A stretch of DNA of 64,000 nt from Platanthera guangdongensis (taxonomy: Eukaryota; Streptophyta; Magnoliopsida; Asparagales; Orchidaceae). The DNA lies in assembly GCA_039583875.1 (NCBI GenBank), contig CM077158.1:121889900-121953899 (forward strand), read 5' to 3'. Both the position numbers and the translations under genes were made by a program. Shown in pieces: positions 21,799 to 33,080 of this stretch. Position 1 is the first letter of the stretch, and every line of letters starts with the position of its first letter. A model generated the notes under the pieces. It saw only the letters and a program-made list of their open reading frames with translations. It was not told the DNA's origin and did not search any database.

Positions 21799-24273
21799 TG
21801 TAACAACCCAAATTTTTGAAATAGGAATTTTTGGGTGACACGGCCTGGGACACGGGCGTGTCCCAGGGCGTGTCAGTTGACACGGCCTGCGACACAGGCG
21901 TGTCGCAGGGCGTGTCGAGGCTGTGTCGACGAATGGCTTTTGTCTCGACGATTTTTCTCTCGACGATGCGTCGAGAGGAGGCACACGGCCCAGGACACGG
22001 GCGTGTCCAAGGCCGTGTCGCATGCTCAATGATTTGTTCTCAACGATCGGCGAGTGTCGAGACGTGAGTGTTGAGTGTTGAACACGGCCTATGACACGGG
22101 CGTGTCACAGGGCGTGTCAAATTAGATCGACAAACTCAGCCCGCCGAAGGATTTCGACAGGGCGTGTCTTTGTTCCATGTCTGGGCACACGGCCTGGGAC
22201 ACGGGCGTGTCACATGCCGTGTGAAGTCTCGGGATGATTTGGGATTTTTTCACCCAGGTACACGGCCACAGACACGGGCGTGTCTGAAGGCGTGTTGGTG
22301 ACACGGCCCATGACACGGGCGTGTCCCATGGGCGTGTCACTGGTTTGGATAAGTCGGTTGACCACCGCTTGAGGCACACGGCCTGGTACACGGCCGTGTC
22401 CGAGGCCGTGTCGGGTCAAAATCTGTGTTTTTGGCAGAATCGTGGCTATCCATTCCTTCAGTCTGGATCCAAGGGCTGAAGCCTCTTCCTCTTTTTCCTT
22501 AAAGGCCGAAAGCAGAGAAGGATTCTCATTTTCTTTGGCCTTGAGTTTTGTTCAAGTGAAGAGAGAAAGAGAGAGAGAAAGGAGGAGGAAGAAGGAAGGG
22601 GGCTGCTGTTGGTGGTGCTGCGGTTTACCGACGAGAGATCCGAAGCCGGCGTTGCGGAGGAAACACTCTTGCGAGTCTTGCAAGCTAGCTTGGAGGTCAT
22701 GGCACCGAAGCGGTCGTCAAGGGTAACGATGTTTCTTCCTAGCCATGTGAAGGCTTTCTTTTTGGCATAGCTTTGTGATTTCCCCCACCAAGAGGTGGCT
22801 GATATTGGAAATCTTTGGGTGGATGCTTGAAATACCCTTTTGTTAGCATATAGATCCGAAAATGGAGTACGGAATAGGCATGCTGTGTGAAGCCCAACTG
22901 GACAGGTTGGTCTGGATTGGTGATGTTGCATACGAACCGGAGAAGACTCCGTGATAACATGTAGTGTAAGGAGTCACGGGTTATACCTGCGAAAAGGAGT
23001 AGCAGGAAGTACTGGGGTGGTAGCCCAGGAAAATAGCCATGTGATGTTTTGGGTCCAACCTGTGAATGAGGCACAGGAAGTACTAGTGGGACCAGGAAAG
23101 GCCCTTTTTATGATGCTTGATGTCGTAGGGTGTCCACCTGTGAAGCGAGTAACAGGAAGTACTGGAATGATAGCTAGGAAAGACCCCTAACATTTGTGCT
23201 TGTGCGGTGTCCACCTGTGGAGAGAGTCACGGGAAGTATTGGTGTGCCCAGGAAAGACACGCTGTTGCTGTGAGAGAAATGGGTATAGAGACGTACCCAG
23301 GCTTGAATGCTAGAACAGGATCGGTGAGACCTACCCGCGCCTTTGATATATCCATGATTACGCTGTACTCGGAGAAGGAAAGGCGATTTGAGCAACGGGG
23401 GGTGGAGGATCCGACCTGCGCTATGTCCGTCCGACGTGAGACCAAAAAGTGCGGTCTGTTGGAGCGCATAGCAAGAGTCTTCGGCCTGCGCGCCATGACA
23501 CAACGGGGGGCTACGGGCCATCCCGGTGTCCGAAGACTAACTCCGGCTGCACGCCATGGAGTAAATGCTCAAGAGAGTTACCGTTGGGTTGTAACCCTGA
23601 TACGGTGGTGGGCAAGAGGTTGCCAGAACACCAAGAATGTGACCTGAGTGCACGGACCGTTGGGCCGGGTGGCGAACGGTTGTGATGGCTTGTGTGCGTG
23701 ACATCACCTTTTGATGATATAGCTTGCCATACTTGGACATAAAATGCCTGCAGGGAAAAATACTGCTGCCCCGAGAGAAGGGGTAGGGTCGTTATAATTT
23801 GGTCAGCTGAACGCTGACCGTTGCTTTTGTGTGCCACCGTTGGGTGGATTGTCCCTTTCCAGGTACGGGAGAGCCCAGCGGGACGCATAGAGGTTGATGT
23901 TCCTGCTGGAGTTGCTGCTGCTGCTGTTAGCCCTCGAAGGCTAAGTGTGTTCTTTTGTGTGTTTTCTTTTATTGTGGCCGGCCTGCGCGCCAATCTGTTT
24001 AGGCCACTGTTTGAAAGCCATGTAAGGCCATAAGGCCAACTCTTTTGACTTGTTGTAAGATATTCCTATAATTTATAAAATGTGGAGTTTTATGTTTGGA
24101 CATTTTTGAGGAGTTCTAGTTGTAGTCTAGGCTTCCGCTAGAATGATTTGTGATAGGTGTGATACGCTACTCTGGTATCATCCTGTACCTTCACCGACTG
24201 TTTTGTGATATATCCTGTGGGGCCCCGGCCGGACCTTCTAGAATATATCATATGAACGGATGGGGTTATTACA
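21799..24273 (+). repeat. Tekay-like LTR, third copy (2475 bp)
   Basis: Starts TGTAACAACCC after GGAGGGGAGGAT and ends GGTTATTACA. It carries the palindrome array at 21839-22421 and the 76-bp repeat at 22986-23270. Sequence on its right (24274 on) is an unrelated gag read on the minus strand, so this is the outer end of the array. Confidence 0.93.
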
Positions 24274-25620
24274 CCCTCTCATTTCGAGGAACTCTAGGCA
24301 CGTGGCTGTGGCGTGCCCCTCCTCCTGATGGAAGTCGCAGTAGGTCAACTCCACCCTGACTTCTCTCCTCCTCCTCCTTACTACTCTCCTGCTCTCCCCT
24401 ATGGCTAGGGCCATAGCCTCTTCTTGATCGGGGTGTTGTCCCCTGGGACTGCCTCTAGCCCGGGTGGTGGAATTGATCTTTCCCCCGCCGGTGGTGGTCC
24501 CTTCCTTGATACCCTCTCTACTGCCCCTGCCCTTGCCACTCGGGCCTCCAGCCTAGCCGACGGTCTGGCTCCTAACGCCCCCCCTAGGCTGTTGCTGCCC
24601 CTAGAGCTGCCTCTGCTCCCTCTACCGGGGCTCGACTCTCTTCTCCTCCTGTCCTCTTCCTCCCCTCGACTATTTCTCCTCCTCCGTGGCCTACCTTGCC
24701 AGCTTCCGGGCGAACTTCGGATTTGACGCCTCCCCGTCAACTTCTCTCGCTGCCCTCTCCATCAGCTCCTCCTACGACAGGGGGGGGGGGTACTCTCTTT
24801 AACTCCATCCTGAAGAAACCCTGTTGCAGGCCTAAGGTGAAAGCCATCATCAGGCTATGCCCTGACATCTCCTAGACCTGGGTGACCTCTTCCTAGAACC
24901 GATCCACATAGATTCCCAGCATCTCATTCACTCCCTACTTGATGTGGAACAGGGACTCCGACTCCTTCTTCCTCCTCTTCGAGGTGGTGAACCTCAGCAT
25001 GAACCCCTGGAGTAGGTCCTCGAAGTAGTAGATGGAGCTGGCCAGAAGCTGGTGAAACCACTCCCTCGCCTTCTCTCTGAGGGTGAGGATGAAGAGTCGG
25101 CACTTGAACCCATATGACATCTGCCAGATCGAGACCACGTCCTCAAACTACTGAACTTTTTGGACCGGGTCTCCCTTATCGGTGTAGTAGGATATCTTGG
25201 GTTCCCTGAACCACTCTGGAACTGGAGCTGAAGAGACCAACTCGCTGAAGGGGAGGCCTCCCCCTACTGGGCGAGCTGGAATGTCTCACGGGCTTAGCTC
25301 GCCGAGGCGGCATCTGCCTGTCAAGCCGTGGAAAAGGTCGTGCCCGCGGAGCTTGCACCCCCGGCCTTCCTCGACCACTTCCTTCTTAGCTCGCCTGCCG
25401 GGGGCATCCTCGCCCAGAGAGGGGGCGGCTGCGATCTGGATTGCTGGAGTCGAGCACTCAGCCCGCGTGCCGAGTGCAGACTTGACGAGGCCCAGTACCT
25501 CGTTCCTGAAATCTTCAAACATCCCCACCATGACCAGAAGTGGGGGTGGGGCGACGAGTTCATGCTGTCATATCCTTGCCCTCCTGTGATCGAGCTCGCT
25601 GAAGCTTTTCTGTACTGACC
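24274..25620 (-). pseudogene. gag: Tat-like Ty3/gypsy gag remnant
   Basis: Read right to left, the stretch shows a retrotransposon gag capsid core at 25138-24935 (KCRLFILTLREKAREWFHQL, FEDLLQGFMLRF, SKRRKKESESLFHIK). Just before the Tekay LTR it has a zinc-finger-like block, YCDFHQEEGHATATC (near 24330-24290), of the kind found in plant Tat-group gag. Stops and frame changes are frequent, so it is a dead copy. A Tekay LTR cuts it at 24274, so the tandem array appears to have landed in this gag. Its own 5' LTR follows on the right (25641). A G-run at 24780-24789 may be a sequencing problem. Confidence 0.72.
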
Positions 25621-25640
25621 ACGCTCCACGCTCACCGCAC

Positions 25641-26376
25641 CAAAATGTTGAAAGCAAAAAATGGTCTCCTGTGGAGTTCACCTTTGTGGATGGGGTGATC
25701 GCGCACCTACTTCACTAATGCAAGCAAAACAACAAAAGAAACAAGGGAGAACTGACCTAAGGGCTCGGTAGGGAGGACCCACCACACACCCGGAAGATCT
25801 TTTGAGTGCTTCGCCTCCTTAGCCAAAGGTCGAGCTAAGGTATCCTCAGAAAGCACTTGAGAGGTGAAGCTAGAGAGCACATGAATCCTGCTTTCTGAGG
25901 TACCCCTTCGGTCCTATTTGTAGATTTCAGAATTTGAACTGGCAATAAACAAACTGAACTGGCCTGAAGTTACCATAATACCCTTGGCTGTGTCTGCCAA
26001 CTGCCAAACTCCGCTGTTTTGAAGAGATATGGGCAAACCAGCGGGGGCAAAATAGTAAAAAGTACCTCATAGATCTGGGCGAGCTGGGAAGCTCGGCAAT
26101 CCCTAAAGATCCGGATCGCCTGCTGTTGCCGAGCTCCTTTGAGTGAGTGCGAGCTGGGATGGCAAGCTGGGACGGCGAGCTCGCCCATTGGTCGGCTATC
26201 AGTAGTCAATCTCGGTTCGACGAAACCTGGAATGAGCTCGACGAATGCCGAGCTCGGGCTCGGTGGGTACCGAGCTCTGGCTTCTGATTTCCCTGCCGAG
26301 CTCGCCTGGCCTCTGAGCGATCTGCACCGCTGGTTCTGGTTCCTGGTTCACCCCATTTGCCGGATACGGGGTTGTA
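25641..26376 (-). repeat. 5' LTR of minus-strand Tat-like element (736 bp)
   Basis: Begins TGTTGAAAGC on the + strand and ends around CGGGGTTGTA. The bases on its left, read on the minus strand, give TTTTGGTGCGGTGAGCG, a plausible primer site whose tRNA I cannot name. It is related to the LTR at 42257-43657: shared ends, shared 'CTCAGAAAGC' region and a minus-strand TATA-like block near 25915. It lacks the 44-bp array. The right border is approximate. Confidence 0.65.
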
Positions 26377-26775
26377 TTGTTATGGTGTGTGGAAACCTTC
26401 TCACACCTTGGTGGATATGGTGGCGTCGCACAACTTCATCTCCGAGGAGTTCGTAATTGGACCAGAAGGAGTCATATATTATTCGGGAATCACAAGGAGG
26501 TTATTTATCCCCAACGGGAAGGAGGTCCCAACTACTCTTAAGTGCCTCCTGATGGTGACTATTGATGGTATGACACTGGAGGCCCCGACTACGATCTTGA
26601 GGATGCCGGACATCGACATAGTTCTGGGCATGACATGGCTTACTTCAAACCATACCCAGATAGATTTCCCATTACAAGGATTGGAAATCATCTATGCAGC
26701 ACCTCCCCTATACAAAATGGATCTAAAAGGGGAACATGATTACATCCAACAAGCTGGTTTAAATAGGCAAAAATT
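26377..26775 (+). pseudogene. Retropepsin fragment of a Ty3/gypsy element
   Basis: The frame 26357-26968 contains VDMVASHNFISEEFV near 26410 and DIVLGMTWLTSNHTQIDF near 26610, the two signature blocks of a gypsy protease about 65 residues apart. The active-site triad D-S/T-G reads D-M-V, so the enzyme would be dead. The match stops near 26775, where an Athila LTR fragment begins; the remaining ORF to 26968 runs into that LTR by chance. The parent lineage is not resolved. Confidence 0.68.
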
Positions 26776-27701
26776 TCAGGTGACACGCCCCATGACACGG
26801 GCATGTAGGGGGGGGGGGGCGTGTCAGCACTGTACAAAATGCGGCCATCAATTTGACGGGAAAGTGGACTTCGGGTTGGACACAAGTCGGTCTCGCGGCG
26901 GTCACGGCCCAAGTCACGGGCGTGAAGGTGGGCGTGTCGGGGAGGTAGATCTGGGCGCGGGTCTTTGAGCTGTCACCGGGTCTTGTCGAGTTGAAAAATC
27001 ATCGAGCGCGAATGTCGAGGAGTTCGACGATCATCGAGCGGGAAAATCGTCAAGCAGGAAAAAGTGTCGAGCAAGACAAATCATCGAGCAGAATCATCAT
27101 TGAGTGGGAAGATCGAGTTCGACGATCGTCTAGTGGGAAGATCGTTGAGCTCGAGTGTTTGTCAGCCAGGTGGAGGAGTAATGTCCTTGGTCATGGGTGT
27201 GACGCTGGGCGTGTCGGGGAGGTCCACGATCGTCGAGCTGAAAACATCGAGCAGAATTTTCGTCGAGCTTGTTGAAGTGGTCACGAGTTTGGGTCACGCA
27301 CCGTGTCGGATTAACACGGGCGTGGGGCCGTGCGTGTCGACGATCGTCGAGCGGATATCGGCAAGCGCGAAAATCGTCGAGCGGAAAATGTCGAGCGCTA
27401 GACACGAGTCATGTCACGGGCGTGTGACCGGGCGTGTCAAGCAATTTCTTAAAAATTTGTTCATTTCTCGGGAATTTGACGTATCACGCCATGGTCACGG
27501 GCGTGACAAACAGTACACTGGCGTGACTTCACTGTTTTTTGTAGATTTTTGTTTTTTTTCTCAAAAATAAAATAAAATAAGTTAGGCAAATATTTACAAT
27601 AAAAGGAGCATTTTATTAAACAAAAACAAGTAAAAATGACGAAAATAAATGAAAAAGACTAAATTAATGTACACAAAAATGTGTATATTTACAATTCATC
27701 A
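26776..27701 (-). repeat. Athila-type LTR fragment (U3)
   Basis: On the minus strand it begins TGATGAATTGTAAATA at 27701 and parallels 60871 leftwards, including the AAATAAAATAAAATAAG block (27560-27590) and a GGGCGTG/CACGCCC array (26780-27530). CGACGATCGTCGAG words are dense here. The copy ends near the expected TATA position. ORFs across it are not credible genes. Confidence 0.8.
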
Positions 27702-27900
27702 AGTGGATGTACCCAAGTTTAGGGGAACCACTATAAATTCTTGTGTTGTCTGGATTGCCCTTTTCTTTGGTTTCTTGCTGTGGCTGTGTTAGTTGTTAGG
27801 CTTGCTGTTTATGCTTTTAATTTATTCCTGCACTAGATAAAATCAATTAAAAATTTTATAAAACCTGAATACTCTATTCACCCCCCCCCCCCCCCCCTCT
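27702..27900 (+). repeat. SIRE-like copia LTR tail fragment
   Basis: GTGGATGTACCCAAGTTTAGGGGAACC and the closing TACTCTATTCACCCC/CTCTAGAGT block match 40439-40630, the last part of the SIRE-like LTR. It is interrupted by a long C run (27881-27897). Confidence 0.68.
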
Positions 27901-28785
27901 AGAGTATTCCTGATCTAACATCTCACTTTCATACTCCTCAGGCATGGTCGGCTCTCGCTCCCACGAGAGCTTCTCCCGACAGGAGTTGTCCCAACGGACC
28001 TTGACCATCCTGATGTATTTGTTACGAATTCGCTTGACTTCTGAGTCCTCAATGCAAACGGGCTTGACCTTCGTCGTCAACCCAATATCAACAGATACTT
28101 GATCGATCGCAATCACTTGCGAAGGTTCTTGCACCACCTTCCACAACACCGATATATGGAATACGTCATGTAGACTACTCAGTTCCACTGATAGCTCTAA
28201 TCGATAAGCTGCTTCACCAATCTGATCCAGAACCTCAAACGGTCCAAGGTACCTCGGGCTTAGCTTCTTCAAGCACCGTACTTGTGAGACACCCTTGAAC
28301 AACTTAATCTTCAAATATACACAGTTGCCAACATCGAACTCAACGTTCCTAGGATTGGCATTATAGTATTTAGCTTGCCGGTCCTGAGCGTTTAGCAATC
28401 GTTCTCGAATAGTTCATACCAATGAAGTTGAAACTTCCACTTCTTGCTGCTTATACAGCCTTGACTAACCCGTTTCTAACCATGACAACGACGTGCGACA
28501 TCTCCTACCATAAAGGGCCTCGAAGGGCGCCATTTGAATGCTCGCTTAGTAGCTATTATTATAAGCAAATTCCACCAAGTACAGGTTATCATCTCACTGC
28601 TTCCCGAAATCCAAGACGCACATATGAAGCATGTCTTCCATCGTCATGTTGACTCTCTCGGTCTGACCAACCGTCTACGGATGAAAGTCCGTGCTGAAAC
28701 TCATCTTGGTTCCCAACATTTATTGCACCAACACGTCCGTGCTGACTCTCTCGGTCGCGATCATGAGTACTTATTATAGATTTGC
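27900..28785 (-). pseudogene. Chromovirus integrase and chromodomain-like fragment
   Basis: The open part (28398-27874) reads NAQDRQAKYYNANPRNVEF, LKKLSPRYLGPFEVL, LHDVFHISVLWK and VKVRWDN, the integrase C-terminus and chromodomain-like tail of a Tekay-type element. To its right the same strand continues with broken integrase core blocks (MTMEDMLHMC, LVEFAYNNSY, MAPFEALYGRRCR) interrupted by stops. It is related to, but clearly diverged from, the tandem elements at 9950-24273. Confidence 0.8.
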
Positions 28786-29105
28786 TTCTACATTGAGTGA
28801 CTTGTAGTGTGGATCATGATGTATCGGGAAAGAGCCATTTTTATTAGTACTTGATTTATTGCTACGGTGGACTCTACCTTCATGGAGATTTATTTATATT
28901 CATGTGATTTCTGGTGTATCATAATTGAGTTCCATTTCTATCATGTGCTTATACTTTTACTCTTTTATTCTGCGATTGGTATGTCCGGCGGGATCAACAA
29001 TTTGTAGTGATGACCTTCCCGGGCGTGTTGGTGTCTCCGCAAAGCAGCGGTTCTGGGCATAAGATCCCGGTGGTTTAAAAGGAAAAAAGGTGGGTCTTAC
29101 ACAGG
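28786..29105 (+). repeat. LTR-like tail, probable Ty3/gypsy
   Basis: Non-coding. The order GACTTGTAGTGTGGATCATG, then ATATGTCCGGCGGGATCA, then CCCGGGCGTGTTGG, ending GGTGGGTCTTACA, is what I associate with the 3' end of Tekay-type LTRs. No partner copy is in the window, so this is tentative. Confidence 0.4.
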
Positions 29106-30004
29106 AGGTGGATATGGCGCCCCCCCCCCCCCCCCCCCACTAACTTGGTGCTTACTTGTTGATTGGATGGCGATGGATGCTCAGTAATGATCGGACGGTG
29201 GCCGACCTGTAAGCGGCGGCGGCGGGCGGTGGGCGTCGGTGGCAGGGGAGGGTGGGGGGTGGGGGCGATGGTGGTTGTTGAGTGGGAGGCCACCATGATC
29301 TCTCTTATTATGGTGGAGATCATGGGTGCGTGGGTGAACCAGTCAAACCCATGATCTCCACAATATGAGGGATTATGGGGGAGATGGTTAAGTGCACAAC
29401 CATTCCTATAAATGGGGCTTCATCCCCATCACCTATCATCTAAGAAAAGGTGTTGAGGAAACCTTGGAGACACTCAAGTCCCGTGACAATTTCAAAGAGG
29501 AGATCGCCGAAAGCACTTTTGACAAACTCTATTTCGGATTCAAAAATGTGGAGGTCGTGAGAGGTAAGGAGGTAAAGCACAAAGGCGTGGATGGAGAGGA
29601 TACTGAGGTAGAGGATATCGAGGTATAATTGGTGGTAAAGGAAGAAGAAGAAACGATCATGGAAGATTAAGAGGAGACAGCTAGAAACCAATACCCTAAT
29701 TGTGAGAAGGAGGTAGCAGTAGGCTCCACCGATAAAGGAGTTCTGGATAGCACTGAAAGCGATTCTGGTGGCAAATACGGCTCTATTTGGCGGAGCGGCA
29801 GCACAGCTGCATGGAGCTATTTTTGCTGCCTGCAACTGTTTTTTCTGCCACTCCGCCAAACCAAAATTTGGTTCAGGCGGAGCTAGAAGCCACTGCCCGT
29901 GGCAGGTGGCAATTGCTGCGCTATATTTTTTAAAAAAAACTTTTTTAAAAAAACGTTATATATATATATATGGATATATTTTAAATTTTAAACTATTATA
30001 TATA

Positions 30005-30035
<31 letters not shown>

Positions 30036-30470
30036 TTCACTATTATAAGGGAAAAGTTGTCTTTGGTAAAACATTCAAAAATACTCATTATGCCCTCATT
30101 TTTATATTTTAATGACTTGACATATATTATAATTTATTTCAAAAAAATTAAAATACAATGTCCATTCAAGTAATTACACTATCAAAAAATTACAAGTAAT
30201 GATGAAAATCCATTTGAATTCATAAATGTTTTTAGTAGAGCTCCTACACCTACTATGGTAGGTTGTCATTAAGCATGTCAGCAGTTTATTCACGGAAGGT
30301 TGTCATTAGACATATCAATGGTATTTTCGAGGTGATGAAATTAAATCAATCGAATTTTTTAAAGTTAAAATTAATATTTTTAGGTCAAAACGTATATTGT
30401 TTTACAAAATAAAAATTATAATATTAATGTATATTTTTTTATAGTCATTTTGACTACTCAAAAGTATATG
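29106..30470. other. Unassigned stretch with short hairpins and a poly-C run
   Basis: No gene recognised. It has a C run (29117-29137), a GGCGG/GGTGG-rich block, a perfect 14-bp inverted repeat (29313-29326 with 29348-29361), a 78-codon ORF without known motifs (29392-29628), a GGCGGAGCGGCAG/CTGCCACTCCGCC hairpin (about 29784-29863) and TA-repeat tracts (29950-30030). Confidence 0.5.
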
Positions 30471-30611
30471 TTGCGGGTTTTGCCCCCAAACATTCCTGGA
30501 TGCGGCCGAATGCCGCCCGAGTGCATCGATTCGGGGCGGGCGAAGCCCGCCATTGCCGACCAGGTACTGTCGCGCCTGTCCGTAGGGGCGGAGCCCCGTG
30601 TCGGGCACTAG
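30470..30611 (+). mobile_element. Probable Helitron 3' end
   Basis: A GC-rich block in AT-rich DNA ends with hairpin GGGGC-GGA-GCCCC (30585-30597), a 10-base spacer and CTAG (30608-30611) followed by T. This is the hairpin plus CTRR-T arrangement of Helitron termini. A second hairpin, GGCGGGC-GAA-GCCCGCC, is at 30535-30551. No 5' TC end or RepHel gene was found, so the element's extent is unknown. Confidence 0.48.
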
Positions 30612-30698
30612 TATATACAAAAAATAGAAATTAAAATGATATTTTATATAATTATAAAAAGTGAAATTTAAATTTTTTTTATTTTATTGCGGTCTTGC

Positions 30699-31345
30699 GG
30701 GTCACTCGAGTCGTCCGTGAATTGGGCAAAAACAAACTGTCCTCGCTTGTTAGCGAGTTGAGCGTGCATACGTGCATCCTGAGGTCCGTTTGGAAGACCG
30801 AACGACTTCAAAATTGTGCCACTATGTGCCTGTTGGAATTGTAGCGTCGAGCTGGGTGAGGTCGCAAAAAATTCGCCAGCTCGTTCGAATATATTTATAT
30901 CAATATTAACATTTAATAAAATTAACTTTTATAATTAAAAAATATTAATATAATTACTTTTATATTTAAATAAAATTAATGTCTAGTAAAATATTTTTTT
31001 GAATTCGTAAATTTTGCGGACTGTTTAATAATTTTTATTGTGGGTTACTCGAGACACACATGAATCGGTCAAAAATGAATCGTCCTTGCTCGTGAGGGAA
31101 TCGAGTGTACATACGTGCATTCTGATGTCCGTTTGGAATGCTGAACGTACTCAACAATATGAGAGAATCTGCCCGTTGGAATTGTAGGGTCAAGTCAGAT
31201 AAGGTCGGGAAAAAAAAATATAACCCGTCCGAATATATTTTGGGGAACCCAGTCAATTTTAATATATTTATTTTTATAATTAAATAAAATTAATGTCGAG
31301 CAAATTATTTATTTATTTTTATATTTCATAAATTCTCGGGGGTTG
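30699..31345. repeat. Two-copy tandem repeat, 343-bp period
   Basis: Two diverged copies begin with GGGTCACTCGAG (30699) and GGGTTACTCGAG (31042). They share CATACGTGCAT, GTCCGTTTGGAA and GTTGGAATTGTAG in order, and each ends in an AT-rich stretch with AAATAAAATTAATGTC. No coding potential. Confidence 0.82.
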
Positions 31346-31364
31346 TTTAATTATTATTACTACT

Positions 31365-31508
31365 GTTTAATTCTGCACCACTGTTTCACACAACACTGCA
31401 AATACAGTTTTCCAAACAGTTTCATAAATTTTTCCACCACTGCAAAACAGCTGATGCATGCACCACTATTTCCCACCACTGCTTACTGCACCGCCACAGT
31501 TTAACCAA
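31365..31508. mobile_element. Possible MITE (Harbinger-like end)
   Basis: The right edge reads AACCAAACAGACCC, the reverse complement of the GGGTCTGTTTGGTT terminus common in plant Tourist/Harbinger MITEs. The body is rich in CACCACTG words. The left terminus is not clear, so this is weakly supported. Confidence 0.3.
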
Positions 31509-31648
31509 ACAGACCCTACGTCTATGGTGATGGGAGTAGTGATGAATCTTCCTCTGGCCCTTCTAGGTCGTCTGATTCGTCCAGTTCACCCAACTTATCT
31601 CACTCGCCTCAGGTTTCTGCTAGCTTTAAGTGGGCAAAGATTAGTCAA
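31509..31648 (+). pseudogene. Exon-like C-terminal coding fragment, unidentified
   Basis: One frame reads a serine-rich tail (GDGSSDESSSGPSRSSDSS, then LSHSPQV) and ends SFKWAKISQE with a TGA near 31647. This looks like the last exon of a host protein followed by AT-rich 3' UTR-like DNA. I do not recognise the gene, and no upstream exon is visible because repeats lie directly to the left. Chance cannot be excluded for about 45 codons. Confidence 0.3.
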
Positions 31649-32454
31649 GAATGATGTAATACTATATTTTTTTTGAACATCACTCGACGACCTCCTTTTC
31701 ATTACCAGCGTGAGCAAACCTTTAGACATGTAATTTTTTTATTGTGAATAATAGATGCATATTTACTTCATCTCTTCCTTGCTACATTTCTTTTAATGTC
31801 GAATGATATAGCCAACATTGATCTATGTGGTTTAATTTACTTGGCCTGCAAGGAATATAATGTTTGTTTGGACAGCTTTATTATAAGAGGTACAAAGAAT
31901 GCCTGACTGCAGATATAAAGTGAATAGCGCCCCTGAAAATTCCTCGTAATAGATTTCATGTGTTTTTTGTCTAATTAATCCATGCGGGTTGAAATTAAAA
32001 ATTTAAATAACTACTTGTAATTTGATTGGCCATGGTTCTGAGTTATCTTTTATATTATTAATCGCGCGATGATGTGAGGGCCGATAAAATTGAACAAAGA
32101 AAGAAAAGAGCTCTTCAATCTTCTGAGAGAATCATGTTATCCGGTGAATAATAATCTTTTGCTTCAATACGAACTCTATAAAAAGAAATTTTAAGATGTC
32201 CAACAATGACCAACGATGCCTCGCAATATAACAAAAACCAAATAATAGAGGTTACAGAATATCAAAATTAGCTCAGACTTGGAAACTAGTCGCATCAGAC
32301 ATATTCTTCTCTATTGAAATTCATTCATAATGTAAAGGCATGCCAAAATTTTGATCCCAACTTAACATTGGTTATTCAATGTCTTTTCCAGAGCAGAATG
32401 AACATGCGGATTGATAAGGATAATATCCTTTGTGGTCTACAGTCAAAGAATATC
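31649..32454. other. Unassigned AT-rich DNA
   Basis: No ORF, RNA gene or known repeat recognised. It may include the 3' UTR of the exon-like fragment to its left. Confidence 0.5.
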
Positions 32455-33080
32455 AGTCAGGCAGGTGCACTTTGAGCTGCATTGCACTCCTCAAGACATC
32501 ATCAAAGCTATATTTTCACATTGGGTAGTTATCTTGATTTAATTACCATTAACCATGAGAGTAATTACCAAAATAAGATGATCAATTGGGTAGGTGTGCT
32601 TATAGAAACATTGCTTTTCTCAAGGGATCGACATAGTTTTAATACCTAGGAATTGGCAGCCTATGTAATATGAGATAGTTAACCGCAAAATTAAAAAGGC
32701 TTGAGGGCTACAAACCAAGGTGACCCATTGCGTAGGTGCATGCATGACAACATTACTTTCCTCAAGAGCTCACAAAAACTATAACATCATCCCCTAAAAG
32801 AATGACAGTGCAGATTGATCATCTAGGCTTCAACTAGATGTAGTGGTGTGTTAGATGTCGGTGAGGATCCTCAAGAAAACAAAGGGAATGTACAGTCCAA
32901 TATGATCAGTTCGGTTGGTGCATGTATAGCTTCATTTCTCCCATTAAAAGATCATCATGGTTTTTTCATCCTGACGGGCTAATTAGATCCTCTGTTCTCA
33001 TGCCTAGGATTACAAGCTTAGTTGATCAATCAGGTAGGTGTTCTTTGAGCTACATTGCTTTTCTCAAAAGGAAAACAAAG
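32455..33080. repeat. Degenerate tandem repeat, about 120-180 bp spacing
   Basis: Five diverged copies of a core resembling GGTAGGTG(C/T).CTT....CATTGCTTTTCTCAAGAG occur with the core near 32460, 32588, 32730, 32913 and 33033. Each is preceded by a GATCA-like word. The unit is unlike the transposon families around it. Confidence 0.6.

Larger units (their letters stand above)
9950..24273 (+). mobile_element. Tekay-like chromovirus in tandem LTR-internal-LTR-internal-LTR form
   Basis: Three LTR copies (tail at 9950-10064; complete at 14694-17169 and 21799-24273) alternate with two internal regions of the same length (10065-14693 and 17170-21798, 4629 bp each). The repeat period is 7105 bp throughout, and the units differ by only a few percent by eye. 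LTRs begin TGTAACA and end TGTTACA or TATTACA. Polypurine tracts (AGGAGGGGAG) precede each LTR start. RT, integrase and the C-terminal chromodomain-like segment fit the Tekay/Del group. Both internals share a short gag and a protease without its active site, so the family looks non-autonomous. The first LTR is interrupted by the Athila insertion. Confidence 0.9.
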
